Source: JAMLHH01 sp964653095
GTDB taxonomy: Bacteria > Bacteroidota > Bacteroidia > Chitinophagales > JADIYW01
Length of the DNA: 64,000 nucleotides
Direction: 5' to 3'
Assembly: GCA_964653095.1 (NCBI GenBank)
Contig: CAZZEH010000015.1
Location: 15,379 to 79,378, forward strand
The translations under genes were made by a program, and so were the position numbers. The notes beneath the pieces are model-generated. The model made no database searches, had not been told where the DNA came from, and saw only the letters and a list, made by a program, of their open reading frames with translations. How positions within the stretch are numbered: position 1 is the stretch's first letter; the number at the start of each line of letters is the position of its first letter. Below, piece by piece: positions 42,814-52,999 of this stretch.

Positions 42814-44042
42814 CTCGTATATAATTGAAAGTATTGTTCGGCTATAATTTGCGGTGTAAAATGTTCTATACAGTGTTGTCTGCTGTTTTTACCCCATTGT
42901 TGTAAGTCTGTTTCATGCAACATTGTAATCAATCCTTTTGCCAAGTCAGAGGATGATTTATGAGAAGCTACATATCCGTTCTTCATGTGTATGACCATGT
43001 CTGTAATTCCACCTGTATTGAAAGCAAGGACGGGCAAACCACAAGCAATGGCTTCCATCACCGTGTTAGGTAAGTTATCCTCTAAAGAAGAAATAGCATA
43101 AATATCACAAGCCTGATAATATTTCAGCAACTGGTTTTGATTTATAAAGCCAATATGCCTGTACGGATATTCCTTTATATTGAAGTCCTGTTTATCGGAA
43201 CCGTAAAAAACAATTTCAGGCAACTCGGAATTTGTGCTTTTGTATAATTCCAATGCTTCATAAAAATATTTTAAACCCTTACGCGGATCAGCAAGATTTG
43301 CAGCGCCAAACAGAACATACTTTTTCCTGTTATTCATATCAAGTTCAGCTCGTAGTGCCTCTCGGTCTTCTGCAGGTTTGTACACTTCTGTATCTATGGG
43401 ATTTGCGATTGTATGAATGGAAAAATCTTTTATAAGAGCTGATTTTTCTGCTACTTCTCTCAGCCAGTTACTGCAGGTCACAAACTCAATATTGCGATAT
43501 ATCTTTTGCTTTTTCAAAAAAATGCGGTGACTCAAATCATCCTTACCGGAGTTTTTTAAGAAAGGACATTCTCCACACTCTCTCAAATAATTGGTACAGC
43601 TCCCAGGATAATGGCATCCTCCGGTAAATGCCCACATATCGTGCAGAGTCCAGACTATTTTCTTACTCAATGATTGAAGTTTGTCTATTTCAGATAAAGA
43701 AAGGAATCCTTGTAATGTCCAATGAATATGAACCACATCGACCTGCAAGACTTCCGGGAGACTGCAAATCCCGTATCCGGTCATGGCTGTAGAAAATTGA
43801 AATCTTACTGAACAATCTTTTTCATACAGTAGGAAGTGTACTTTTTCAGCTGCCAAATTTATTTTTTGCCTCTTTGCTCCCAAAAGTGATGGTGCTTCAA
43901 TAATATTATTGTCCGAAGAAGATTTGACAGCTACCAACATTTTAGCTTCATGTCCAAATTCACAAAGAGCGTCCAAAAGCCTTTTGGCGGCAATTGCTGC
44001 GCCTCCCTGAATATCAAAAGTGGATAGTATTAAAATCTTCAT
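42810..44042 (-). CDS. Glycosyltransferase family 4
   Basis: 410 residues. N-terminal lobe KILILSTFDIQGGAAIAAKRLL, VDVVHIHWTLQGFL. C-terminal lobe with YVLFGAANLADPRKGLKYFYEA, SSLEDNLPNTVMEAIACGLPVLAF (a variant of EX7E: E...VMEA) and GYVASHKSSSDLAKGL. The WTLHDMWAFTGGCHYPGSC segment is typical of Bacteroidota capsule and LPS-type transferases. Overlaps YfhO by 4 bp at their 3' ends. Confidence 0.9.
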   Translation of the reverse strand: MKILILSTFDIQGGAAIAAKRLLDALCEFGHEAKMLVAVKSSSDNNIIEAPSLLGAKRQKINLAAEKVHFLLYEKDCSVRFQFSTAMTGYGICSLPEVLQVDVVHIHWTLQGFLSLSEIDKLQSLSKKIVWTLHDMWAFTGGCHYPGSCTNYLRECGECPFLKNSGKDDLSHRIFLKKQKIYRNIEFVTCSNWLREVAEKSALIKDFSIHTIANPIDTEVYKPAEDREALRAELDMNNRKKYVLFGAANLADPRKGLKYFYEALELYKSTNSELPEIVFYGSDKQDFNIKEYPYRHIGFINQNQLLKYYQACDIYAISSLEDNLPNTVMEAIACGLPVLAFNTGGITDMVIHMKNGYVASHKSSSDLAKGLITMLHETDLQQWGKNSRQHCIEHFTPQIIAEQYFQLYTS

Positions 44043-44164
44043 GTGCTCATTATTGAGTATGATAAGAGAATCCTTTCTTTTACTTCAATATGTTCGATAT
44101 AGTTTACTGTCGTTCTTTGGGGCAGTATATCTATTCGGGCGCTAAATTTAGTAAAAGAGGAGTG

Positions 44165-44614
44165 CTAAGATAATAGCATCCTGACCATTGCAGATATTCT
44201 TGCTCCTTCGGCCTTTCCGGCTAAGGATTTAGCGGCGACTCCCATGACTCTTCCCATATCGGACATTGACTTGGCATTAGTCTGCTCAATAATAGTTTTT
44301 AAAGCAGTTTCCAATTCTGTATCGCTGATTTGTTTTGGAAGGAATAAATCCAGAATTTCCATTTCTTCCCGCTCCTTTTGAGCCAAATCTTCTCTGTTTT
44401 GACTTTCATACAGTTCCAAAGCATCTTTTCTCTGTTTGTGTAGCTTTTGGATGATTTTAACTTCCTGAGCTTCACTTATCTTGCCTCCGGCTCCTTTCTC
44501 GGTTTTTGCGTTCGTAAAAGCTGTTTTAATGGCACGTAAAGTTCTGAGTTTTACTTCTTCTTTTGCCAGCATTGCTTCTTTAATCAGAACCGTAAGTTGT
44601 GTATCTAACGACAT
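44165..44614 (-). CDS. GatB/YqeY domain protein
   Basis: 149 residues, a stand-alone YqeY fold. Motifs KLRTLRAIKTAFTNA, then VKIIQKLHKQRKDALELYE and GRVMGVAAKSLAGKAEGARI. The domain also forms the tail of GatB in tRNA amidotransferases, but the role of single YqeY proteins is not settled. Last gene of a carB-DUF4834-yqeY minus-strand unit, 6 bp after DUF4834. Confidence 0.9.
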   Translation of the reverse strand: MSLDTQLTVLIKEAMLAKEEVKLRTLRAIKTAFTNAKTEKGAGGKISEAQEVKIIQKLHKQRKDALELYESQNREDLAQKEREEMEILDLFLPKQISDTELETALKTIIEQTNAKSMSDMGRVMGVAAKSLAGKAEGARISAMVRMLLS

Positions 44615-44620
44615 GATTTA

Positions 44621-44824
44621 TTATTTTATTTCTTCATAATCAATATAATCACCATCCTTAGAGCGGTCTGATATTTCCCGGTTATCAGTAATTTTTATTT
44701 TCGGCTCCTGATTGTGATCGTTTTCACCAAAGTTATTCTCTTTGTGCCGTATTATAACAATTCTGCCAAATAATCTTGAAAAAATGAAGTAGCCAATTAG
44801 TGCTATCAGTAAAATTCTAAGCAT
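44621..44824 (-). CDS. DUF4834 small membrane protein
   Basis: 67 residues. One N-terminal transmembrane segment (LRILLIALIGYFIFSRLFG), then a polar tail ending in GDYIDYEEIK, the hallmark of the DUF4834 family found in Bacteroidota. Function unknown. Sits between carB (9 bp) and yqeY (6 bp), so it is almost certainly co-transcribed. Confidence 0.8.
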   Translation of the reverse strand: MLRILLIALIGYFIFSRLFGRIVIIRHKENNFGENDHNQEPKIKITDNREISDRSKDGDYIDYEEIK

Positions 44825-44833
44825 TGCTGTAAA

Positions 44834-47647
44834 TTATCTACTTAAAAACATAGACTTTTCTCTGTATAGCTCTCTGAAGTACGGGTCTTTTAGATCTTTG
44901 ATAAAACGAATGGATTCTCCGGTTGATTTCATTTCAGGTCCTAATTCCTTATTGACACCCGGAAATTTATTGAACGAGAAAGCAGGCTCCTTAATCACGA
45001 AACCGGACAGCTTTTCTTCAAATTTAAAGTCTTTCAGCTTGTGAGTACCCAGCATTACTTTTGTAGCTACGTTTAAATACGGGATGCCGTATGCCTTACA
45101 TATAAATGGTGTCGTGCGGGAAGCCCTCGGATTTGCTTCTATTACATACACTACATCATCTTTTATCGCAAACTGTATATTAATCAGCCCTCGGATGTTT
45201 AGAGCTATACAAAGCTTTTCGGTGTATTCTTTCATAGTTTCCACGATTAATGGTCCCAAGCTATATGGAGGCAGGACTGCATTACTGTCGCCGGAGTGTA
45301 TACCTGCCGGTTCTATATGCTCCATCACGCCCATAATCTGGACATTTTCGCCGTCATAGATAGCATCAATTTCGGCCTCTTTGGCTCTGTCTAAGAAATG
45401 GTCGATTAAAATTTTGTTTTCTCCCACGTGTTTTAACAAGTCCAGTACCGCCATTTCGAGCTCATCGTCATTAATGACAATCTTCATTTTTTGACCACCT
45501 AGAACGTACGAAGGTCTGACTAATACGGGATAGCCTGTCCTTTTGGCTACATCTAAGGCCTCGTCCGCATTGAAAGCAGTGCCGTACTCAGGATACGGAA
45601 TGTCTAATTCTTTCAGTAAGTCTGAAAAACGACCTCTGTCTTCTGCCAGATCCATGTTTTCAAAGCTTGTGCCTATGATTTTAATTCCTTTTTGAGTGAG
45701 TTTTTCCGATAATTTCAGGGCGGTTTGTCCGCCTAGCTGTACGATTACGCCTTCCGGCTGTTCGAGTTCAATAATTTCCCATAAATGCTCCCAGAATACC
45801 GGTTCGAAATACAGTTTGTCTGCCACATCAAAATCAGTGGAAACGGTCTCAGGATTACAGTTAATCATGATGGCTTCATATCCAATTTCTTTTATCGCCA
45901 AAATCCCGTGTACGCAACAGTAATCAAATTCGATTCCCTGCCCTATGCGGTTTGGACCGGCACCCAGTACAATTATTTTTTTCTTATCAGAACGAATACT
46001 TTCATTTTTTTCTCCGAATGTAGAATAGTAGTACGGGGTGACCGCTTCAAATTCTCCCGAGCAGGTATCGACCATTTTATATACTCTTCGGATTCCCAGA
46101 CTTTTTCTTCTTTCATAGACTTCATCCTCTGTGGAGTTGACTATCCAGGCTATTTGAGCATCGGAATAACCATTAATTTTAGCCTTTCTGAACAAATCTT
46201 CCGGTAAAGTATCTAAAGTGTATTTTTTAATGCTTTTTTCTATTTCCGCCAAATCTTTAATTTGGTTGAGAAACCACATATCAATCTGAGTGAGTTTATG
46301 AATAGTGGACAGAGGCACGCCCAGACTGATTGCATCTCTGATTTTATATACTCTATCCCAAGACGGTCTTTCAAGACTGTCCAGAATATCCTGAATTCTG
46401 GTCCAGCTCTTTCCGTCGGCACCCAATCCTATTTTATTGTTTTCCAGCGACTGAATAGCTTTTTGCAAAGCCTCGCTAAAACTTCTGCCTATACCCATAG
46501 CTTCACCTACGGCTTTCATTTGGAATCCAAGCGTAGTATCTGCGCCGTGAAATTTCTCAAAGTTCCATCTCGGAATTTTAACTATGACATAGTCCAGTGA
46601 GGGTTCGAAATAAGCAGAAGTATTTTTTGTAATTTGGTTCTGCAGTTCATCCAGAGTATAACCTATGGCCAGCTTAGCGGCAATTTTGGCTATCGGATAA
46701 CCGGTAGCTTTAGAGGCAAGAGCAGATGAGCGGGACACTCTGGGGTTTATTTCAATTACGATAATTTCTTCTGTTACCGGATCAACGGCAAATTGGACAT
46801 TACAGCCTCCTGCGAAAGAGCCTAGATTTCTCATCAGCTTGATGGACTGTTCTCTGAGTTTTTGAAAAACGGTTTCTGAGATAGTCATCGTAGGTGCTAC
46901 GGTGATAGAATCACCCGTGTGTACACCCATTGGGTCAAAGTTTTCGACCGCACATACAATAATCAGGTTGTCATTTTTATCCCGAATTAATTCCAGCTCT
47001 AATTCTTTCCATCCAATTACAGCCTTGTCCAAAAGCACTTCGTGTACAGGTGAGGCCTGAAGCCCTCTGGCCAGTAACGGTTCAAATTCTTCCGGGTGAT
47101 ATACAATACTTCCTCCCGTTCCGCCCAATGTGAAGGAGGGTCTGATTACTAAAGGAAAACCTATTTTCTGAGCGGCATTTTTTCCTTCTAACATCGAATT
47201 GACAGAGAAGGACGGAGCGACGTGTAATCCCAAATCTACACAGTATTTTCGAAAAAGCTCTCTGTCTTCGGTGGTTTCAATGGTATCTAAATCTACTCCA
47301 ATTACCCGAACGTTATATTTTTCCCATATTCCCAATTCTGCTGCTTCTAAACATAAATTGAGAGCGGTCTGACCACCCATGGTCGGAAGCACGCAGTCAA
47401 TTTGCCTTTCCTGAAGAATCTGTTCGATTGAATCAGTAGTTAAAGGCAGAAGATAGATGTAATCAGCCATCACTTCATCTGTCATGATGGTTGCCGGATT
47501 TGAGTTAATCAGCGATACTTCTATTCCTTCTTCTCTTAAAGATTTTGCTGCCTGAGACCCGGAGTAGTCAAATTCACAGGCTTGCCCAATAACAATTGGT
47601 CCGCTGCCTATGATAAGCACGGATTGAATGGTAGTATCTTTTGGCAT
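44834..47647 (-). CDS. carB: Carbamoyl-phosphate synthase large subunit
   Basis: 937 residues from the Met at 47647 (MPKDTTIQSVLIIGSGPIV); the frame extends 18 codons upstream without homology. Two homologous ATP-grasp halves are present (first GPIVIGQACEFDYSG, second GPNRIGQGIEFDYCC) with GGQTALNL and GGQTALKL loops. It stops after the second ATP-grasp domain, at FRELYREKS, so the C-terminal allosteric (MGS) domain of the E. coli enzyme (about 1070 aa) is missing, as in many Bacteroidota. Makes carbamoyl phosphate for arginine and pyrimidines with CarA, which is not in the window. Confidence 0.95.
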   Translation of the reverse strand: MPKDTTIQSVLIIGSGPIVIGQACEFDYSGSQAAKSLREEGIEVSLINSNPATIMTDEVMADYIYLLPLTTDSIEQILQERQIDCVLPTMGGQTALNLCLEAAELGIWEKYNVRVIGVDLDTIETTEDRELFRKYCVDLGLHVAPSFSVNSMLEGKNAAQKIGFPLVIRPSFTLGGTGGSIVYHPEEFEPLLARGLQASPVHEVLLDKAVIGWKELELELIRDKNDNLIIVCAVENFDPMGVHTGDSITVAPTMTISETVFQKLREQSIKLMRNLGSFAGGCNVQFAVDPVTEEIIVIEINPRVSRSSALASKATGYPIAKIAAKLAIGYTLDELQNQITKNTSAYFEPSLDYVIVKIPRWNFEKFHGADTTLGFQMKAVGEAMGIGRSFSEALQKAIQSLENNKIGLGADGKSWTRIQDILDSLERPSWDRVYKIRDAISLGVPLSTIHKLTQIDMWFLNQIKDLAEIEKSIKKYTLDTLPEDLFRKAKINGYSDAQIAWIVNSTEDEVYERRKSLGIRRVYKMVDTCSGEFEAVTPYYYSTFGEKNESIRSDKKKIIVLGAGPNRIGQGIEFDYCCVHGILAIKEIGYEAIMINCNPETVSTDFDVADKLYFEPVFWEHLWEIIELEQPEGVIVQLGGQTALKLSEKLTQKGIKIIGTSFENMDLAEDRGRFSDLLKELDIPYPEYGTAFNADEALDVAKRTGYPVLVRPSYVLGGQKMKIVINDDELEMAVLDLLKHVGENKILIDHFLDRAKEAEIDAIYDGENVQIMGVMEHIEPAGIHSGDSNAVLPPYSLGPLIVETMKEYTEKLCIALNIRGLINIQFAIKDDVVYVIEANPRASRTTPFICKAYGIPYLNVATKVMLGTHKLKDFKFEEKLSGFVIKEPAFSFNKFPGVNKELGPEMKSTGESIRFIKDLKDPYFRELYREKSMFLSR

Positions 47648-47835
47648 GAAAGTATTTTGTAGTAGAAATTTAAAAAATAAATCGCTGCGAAGATAAAGCA
47701 TATACAGTAAAATCCATTAAAATCAACATGCAAATTGACTCAAAACCTGTTAAGACTTTATTATTCTGCCGGTTTCTTTTTCATTAATCCTTGGTTTTAG
47801 TGAGTTTTGTATGCTTTTACTATCTTGTATTATAA

Positions 47836-50766
47836 ATGGCAATGAAGTATATATTATCACGAATTTATATCGTACTTTTTTGTTTGCTGTTTATGAGTAT
47901 CTCAGCAAAGGGCAATCATTTGACCGGAGGTGAGATTAATTATTCCTTTGTACGGGAACTGTCGGACGGCAGGCAGATATATGAAATCAACGTAATTATC
48001 TATCGTGATGCTTTGAGTGGAGGCTCGTATTTTGATGACCCGCTGTATCTGACGGTCTATAACATGGATAATCCCGGGTCGCCCAAAAATAAATTTCTAT
48101 TCTTTAATAATTTTGAGGTTTCTGATGTGCCTTTAAACGAGCTTGGTCCTTGTGCATTGAATGTGCCGAACGTCAGAATCGAAAAAGGTGTTTATCGTAC
48201 TACGGATACTGTATTTGTGAATGACAGAGGGTATGTGTATGTCCATCAAAGGTGTTGCAGGTCAGATGTAATCAATAATCTTTATTTTCCCGGGGAACAG
48301 GGCTCTACATATTCGGTACACTTGACCCGCGAAGCCATGCTGGCCAAAAATTCCAATCCGGATTTTAATCAGGAAGCTCCTATTTTAGTATGTATTCACT
48401 CTAATTTTGAATATCGGTTTACTGCATCAGATGTGGACGGACATCGACTGGAATATACATTATGCGAACCTTTTGCTGGGGGTAACAGTTACACTGACGA
48501 CGGTATCAGACCGGAAACGGCTGCCAGACCTCCGTATAATTCTGTCCGTTATGAAAACGGATATTCTTATGACAGACCTTTTTCAAGAGAGGTGGAAGTT
48601 TCGTTGAACCCTAATACAGGACTTTTTGCTTTTAGTCCCAATAAACTCGGGAAATATACGGTAGCAGTGTGTGTGGAAGAATTTGATGAAGACGACAATT
48701 CATTGGGATTTATCAAACGGGATATGATGTTTAACGTGGCGGATTGCCTTGTTGCTTCTGCCGAATTTACTGCAGAAGGTAATGAAGTGGAAGAAAGCAT
48801 TTTTGCGGCATGCAAAAGTCTGACAGTTCGCTTTTATAGCGGAAGTGCCGGAGCAAAGAGTTATTACTGGGATTTTGGGGACGGAGGTCCCGGTCAGGCA
48901 GTCTCTTCTGATAAAGACCCCGAATACCAATTCAGCTCTCCCGGGGAATATAATGTCATGCTGGTCATTAATAAAGACGAAGCATGTTCAGATACTGCAA
49001 CTGCCAAAGTTCGGGTTTTACCTGTTTTGACACCGGAGTTTGATTATAGTATAAACTGTCGGAGCGAAGAAGTTGTGTTTAACGGACAGGCAGTTTCTAC
49101 GACAGACCCAATTGTTAAGAGAAGCTGGACGGTACGGAATAACCAAACTTCTGAACAAAACTCTTTTGTGTATCAATACGATAAAGGAGGAATATATTCT
49201 GTTCGATATACTGTAGAAACCCAAAAGGGCTGTAAGGATTATATTGAGAAAGAAATTAGCCTGCCTCAGTTTACTCCGGCAAATTTTGTATTAAACGGAA
49301 AAGAAACTTCTACTTCTGTCAATGATATAATGCCCTTATGTGTGCAGAACAAAGAAGTGGTTATACAGGCTCGGGTTCCGGACGATGTTCCGAGATATTG
49401 GGAAATAGAAGGCAAAGTGATTAATGAATTGCATCCAATTTATGTGTTTAAAAATACAGGTCAGCAGACAATAAAACTGACAGTGAGTCCGGGCACTTCC
49501 TGTGAAGATACGAAAGAAGTTAAAGTGAATATTTTGCCTCAACTGCAGGCGGATTTTGAACACACTCTTGCATGCGAGCGCAGTGAGGTGAAGTTTAAAG
49601 ATTTGTCCCATACGCCATTAAATAATATTATCGGCAGAACGTGGCGTGTCGGAGATAATTTACCGAAACATGGAGATGAATTCCAATACTTTTTTAATAA
49701 TCCCGGCACTTATCCGGTTCTCTTAGTGACAGAAACTGCGGACGGATGTACAGATTCTATTCAAAAAATGATTACAGTAAATCCTCTGCCGCGTGTGCAG
49801 TTTGATAAATTTGAAATATGTCCGGGAGTGAAAACCGAATTGCGCTATGAAGTTATCGGAGATGATTCGGGAGTAGTAAAGGCATTTTGGGATATTGAAC
49901 CCGGATATACTTCGACCGAGCTTCATCCTTCAGTTCAGTACGATATTCCCGGAGAATATGAATATAAATTTATTTTTCAGTCTGAAATTGGATGCCGGGA
50001 CAGTTTGGAGGGGATAATGATTGTCAGAGATTATATGGATCCGGTGATTACTTTACAGCAGGATTTACTTTGTGAGGGCATCTCTTTTATTGCGGATGGT
50101 GTGCAGTCAAAAGGAATTTTTCAAACATACTTTTGGGAAACGGATGAGGGATTTATATCAAATCAGAAGGAGGTATCTTTGAAATTTGAAGATGGAGGCA
50201 GCCATATTATTACGCTGACATTGGAAGATGAATTGTGTGGAACAGTGCAAAGAGAACAAGAACTGACGATTCGTCGGAGTCCGAAAATATCTATAGGCGA
50301 GGATTTTGCATTGTGTCCCGGTCTGACTCAGGAAATCAAACTGATAAGTGATATGCCTTTGGACAGTATATACTGGAATACAGGCGAAAAAAACGTCTCA
50401 CAGATAGCTGTATCCGGCAATTCGGGAGTAATTCAGGTGATTGGTTACGGCAATATGTGTTATCGGGAAGCTTCTATTGAGGTGATACCAAGTTGTGAGG
50501 TTTTGGCACCTCAGATTTTCACACCCAATGGGGACGGAGCCAATGACTATTTTAATCTGATACCTCAAAATGTGGCTACTTTTGAACTGGCTGTTTTTAA
50601 CCGTTGGGGAAATGAAGTTTTCAGAACGAACGATTTTGCTTTATCCTGGGACGGAACTTATAAAGGGGAAGACCTTCCTATGGATAATTATATTTATTAT
50701 GCCACCGGTAAAAAAACAAACGGAACAGATTTTTTAATAAAAGGTGTGGTATTACTGACTCGATAA
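47836..50766 (+). CDS. Large secreted PKD protein with T9SS type B (CHU) sorting domain
   Basis: 976 residues. Signal peptide to SAKG (about residue 26). N-terminal NHLTGGEINYSFVREL module common in this phylum; then several PKD-like beta domains (YYWDFGDGGPGQAVSSD, QFSSPGEYNVMLVI, QYFFNNPGTYPVLLV). The C-terminal about 90 residues are the gliding-motility-associated type B sorting domain: APQIFTPNGDGANDYFNL, AVFNRWGNEVF, WDGTYKGEDLP and YIYYATG. Exported by the type IX system to the cell surface, probably adhesive. No enzyme motif seen. Confidence 0.93.
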   Translation: MAMKYILSRIYIVLFCLLFMSISAKGNHLTGGEINYSFVRELSDGRQIYEINVIIYRDALSGGSYFDDPLYLTVYNMDNPGSPKNKFLFFNNFEVSDVPLNELGPCALNVPNVRIEKGVYRTTDTVFVNDRGYVYVHQRCCRSDVINNLYFPGEQGSTYSVHLTREAMLAKNSNPDFNQEAPILVCIHSNFEYRFTASDVDGHRLEYTLCEPFAGGNSYTDDGIRPETAARPPYNSVRYENGYSYDRPFSREVEVSLNPNTGLFAFSPNKLGKYTVAVCVEEFDEDDNSLGFIKRDMMFNVADCLVASAEFTAEGNEVEESIFAACKSLTVRFYSGSAGAKSYYWDFGDGGPGQAVSSDKDPEYQFSSPGEYNVMLVINKDEACSDTATAKVRVLPVLTPEFDYSINCRSEEVVFNGQAVSTTDPIVKRSWTVRNNQTSEQNSFVYQYDKGGIYSVRYTVETQKGCKDYIEKEISLPQFTPANFVLNGKETSTSVNDIMPLCVQNKEVVIQARVPDDVPRYWEIEGKVINELHPIYVFKNTGQQTIKLTVSPGTSCEDTKEVKVNILPQLQADFEHTLACERSEVKFKDLSHTPLNNIIGRTWRVGDNLPKHGDEFQYFFNNPGTYPVLLVTETADGCTDSIQKMITVNPLPRVQFDKFEICPGVKTELRYEVIGDDSGVVKAFWDIEPGYTSTELHPSVQYDIPGEYEYKFIFQSEIGCRDSLEGIMIVRDYMDPVITLQQDLLCEGISFIADGVQSKGIFQTYFWETDEGFISNQKEVSLKFEDGGSHIITLTLEDELCGTVQREQELTIRRSPKISIGEDFALCPGLTQEIKLISDMPLDSIYWNTGEKNVSQIAVSGNSGVIQVIGYGNMCYREASIEVIPSCEVLAPQIFTPNGDGANDYFNLIPQNVATFELAVFNRWGNEVFRTNDFALSWDGTYKGEDLPMDNYIYYATGKKTNGTDFLIKGVVLLTR

Positions 50767-50781
50767 CAGCTTCGGCAGCAT

Positions 50782-51816
50782 TTAAAAATCATACTTAAAA
50801 TTGACCTTGCAGCCTTCACTGCAATTGGCACACATGTCAATTTCTTTACGGGAGCGTACAATCTTAGAACGAAATGAATAATATGCCTTCCCATTCCAGA
50901 TATCCCTGAATTTTGTACGCTGAATATTGCCCATGACGTATTGAGCGTCTTTGTCAAAACAGCATGGAAGCACTCTGCCGTCCCAAGTAAACACACAGGA
51001 GTGCCAAAGTTTCCAGCAACTGTTGCTCAGTTTATTTTTTATGGCATAGGTACCGTCTTCCTGTTTTTTGTATCTGGAAAATTTTTCATTGTCCGGAATT
51101 AATGGGCTGCCCTGCTCATAGTTATAGATTTGAGCAGTTTTTAGTATGACTTCATCCACCCCAATTTCGCGGGCTAAAAATTTGACATCATCAATCTGAT
51201 GTTCATTAGGCTTTACCACCAAATATTGAAAAATAACATAAGGAGTTGTGCTTTTCAGTTCTCGTTTCCATTTGACCACATTTTTAGCTCCCTGAATAAC
51301 TTTCTCTAAATTTCCTCCTACGCGATATTGTTCGTAGGTCTCCTGTGTGGTGCCGTCAATAGAAATAATCAGTCGGTCTAAGCCCGATTCTACCGTTTTT
51401 TTAGCTCTTGCATCATTCAGGAAATGCGCATTTGTGGAGGTTGCGGTATAGATTTTTTTGGAGCGGGCATATGCTACCATATCCAAAAATTTGGGATGCA
51501 GGTAGGGTTCTCCCTGAAAATAAAAAGTCAGATAATTGACATGAGGATGAATCTCATCAATTATTTTTTCAAACAAGTTCGTATCTAACATTCCTTTAGG
51601 TCTGGTAAAAGACCTGAGTCCGCTTGGACACTCCGGACACCGGAGGTTGCAGGAGGTAGTAGGTTCAATGGACACCGCAAAAGGGAGTCCCCACTGTATA
51701 GGTTTTTTGAGCCATTTGGATAAATAGTAAGAAGTGTAAATCTTACACATATTCCAAATTCGGCGAACTGTCAAAGAACGCAGAAAGTTAATCTGATTTT
51801 GTCTTTGGGCGTTCAT
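50782..51816 (-). CDS. Radical SAM/SPASM domain protein
   Basis: 344 residues. The radical SAM motif CxxxCxxC is at Cys56, Cys60 and Cys63 (EPTTSCNLRCPECPSG). A TIM-barrel core follows (YLTFYFQGEPYLHPKF, GLDRLIISIDGTTQETY). The C-terminal SPASM region has further cysteines (CVFTWDGRVLPCCFDKDA; MCANCSEGC) for auxiliary iron-sulfur clusters. Such enzymes modify peptides or small molecules; no precursor peptide gene is evident beside it. Lies 9 bp after pheS on the same strand. Confidence 0.9.
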   Translation of the reverse strand: MNAQRQNQINFLRSLTVRRIWNMCKIYTSYYLSKWLKKPIQWGLPFAVSIEPTTSCNLRCPECPSGLRSFTRPKGMLDTNLFEKIIDEIHPHVNYLTFYFQGEPYLHPKFLDMVAYARSKKIYTATSTNAHFLNDARAKKTVESGLDRLIISIDGTTQETYEQYRVGGNLEKVIQGAKNVVKWKRELKSTTPYVIFQYLVVKPNEHQIDDVKFLAREIGVDEVILKTAQIYNYEQGSPLIPDNEKFSRYKKQEDGTYAIKNKLSNSCWKLWHSCVFTWDGRVLPCCFDKDAQYVMGNIQRTKFRDIWNGKAYYSFRSKIVRSRKEIDMCANCSEGCKVNFKYDF

Positions 51817-51825
51817 GGCAGTACG

Positions 51826-52860
51826 TTATACCACTACTGATTTAAAGTGGTCTAAGAACCGTACATCATTCTCTGATAGCGTACGAATATCTTTTATGCC
51901 GTATTTCATCAGAGCAATGCGTTCAACTCCGATACCAAATGCATAGCCGGAATATATCTCTGAATCAATTCCGCAATTTTCTAAAACTTTCGGATCCACG
52001 ATTCCACAACCCAAAATTTCTACCCATCCGGTGTGTTTACAGACATTACAGCCTTCTCCATGACAAAGAAAGCAGCTTACATCCACTTCAGCAGAAGGTT
52101 CTGTAAACGGGAAAAATGAAGGGCGCACTTTGATTTTGGTATCCGAACCAAAAAATTCGGAAGCAAAAAACTGAAGGGTCTGCAGCAAATCCGCAAAAGA
52201 CACATTTTTGTCAATATACAAGCCTTCTACCTGATGAAAAAAACAATGCGATCGGGCAGAAATGGTCTCGTTTCTGAACACCTTTCCGGGGGATAAAATT
52301 CGTATTGGCGGTTTCTGTCTGCCCATTACGCGTACCTGAACGCTGGATGTATGTGTACGAAGTACAGTAGGAGGATCCAAAGAAATGTAAAAAGTATCCT
52401 GCATATCTCTCGCCGGATGATCGGGAGGAAGATTCAGTGCCGAGAAATTGTGCCAGTCGTCTTCGATTTCACGGTCTTCTTCGACTACAAATCCAATACG
52501 TTTAAATATCTCCACCATTTCTTCCATCACTAATCTGACGGGATGTCGGGAGCCGGTAGTGAAATTATAGCCCGGACGGGTTAAATCCATTTCGGCAAAC
52601 AGGTTTTCCTGCTCCCGGGTTTCCAGCGAAGTTTTTACTGTTTGAAATTTTTCCTCCGCAGCCTGTTTGACCGCATTAACTTTTTGACCAAATTCCTTTT
52701 TGCGCTCGTTCGGAACATTTTTGATTTCTCCAAAAAGGTCTTTCAGTATATTTTTACTGCCTAAAAACTTGATTCTGAATTGTTCTAAGGCTGCTGTATT
52801 TTTTATTTCTGTTTGTTGAACTTCTTTCAGCAATAAATCAGCCTGTTCGAATATTTCCAT
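51826..52860 (-). CDS. pheS: Phenylalanyl-tRNA synthetase alpha subunit
   Basis: 344 residues, standard bacterial length. N-terminal coiled coil (about 1-85) followed by class II catalytic motifs: the motif 2 region GKVFRNETISARSHCFFHQVEGLY and motif 3 with AFGIGVERIALMKYGI. Substrate and ATP binding segments (HPVRLVMEEMVEIF, LLRTHTSS-like VLRTHTSSVQVR) are in place. Works with PheT, not in the window. Confidence 0.98.
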   Translation of the reverse strand: MEIFEQADLLLKEVQQTEIKNTAALEQFRIKFLGSKNILKDLFGEIKNVPNERKKEFGQKVNAVKQAAEEKFQTVKTSLETREQENLFAEMDLTRPGYNFTTGSRHPVRLVMEEMVEIFKRIGFVVEEDREIEDDWHNFSALNLPPDHPARDMQDTFYISLDPPTVLRTHTSSVQVRVMGRQKPPIRILSPGKVFRNETISARSHCFFHQVEGLYIDKNVSFADLLQTLQFFASEFFGSDTKIKVRPSFFPFTEPSAEVDVSCFLCHGEGCNVCKHTGWVEILGCGIVDPKVLENCGIDSEIYSGYAFGIGVERIALMKYGIKDIRTLSENDVRFLDHFKSVVV

Positions 52861-52999
52861 AAATACAAAATTAGTAAACTATCGGAAGTTTGCCGCAGAT
52901 TCCGGTATTTTATAAAAGTAAAGTATTCTGCAATTTCAGTTGCAGGAGCAGAGTCCTTTGTCTACCCGAGAAGCTTTTGTATAGAATCTGTATTTGAGG

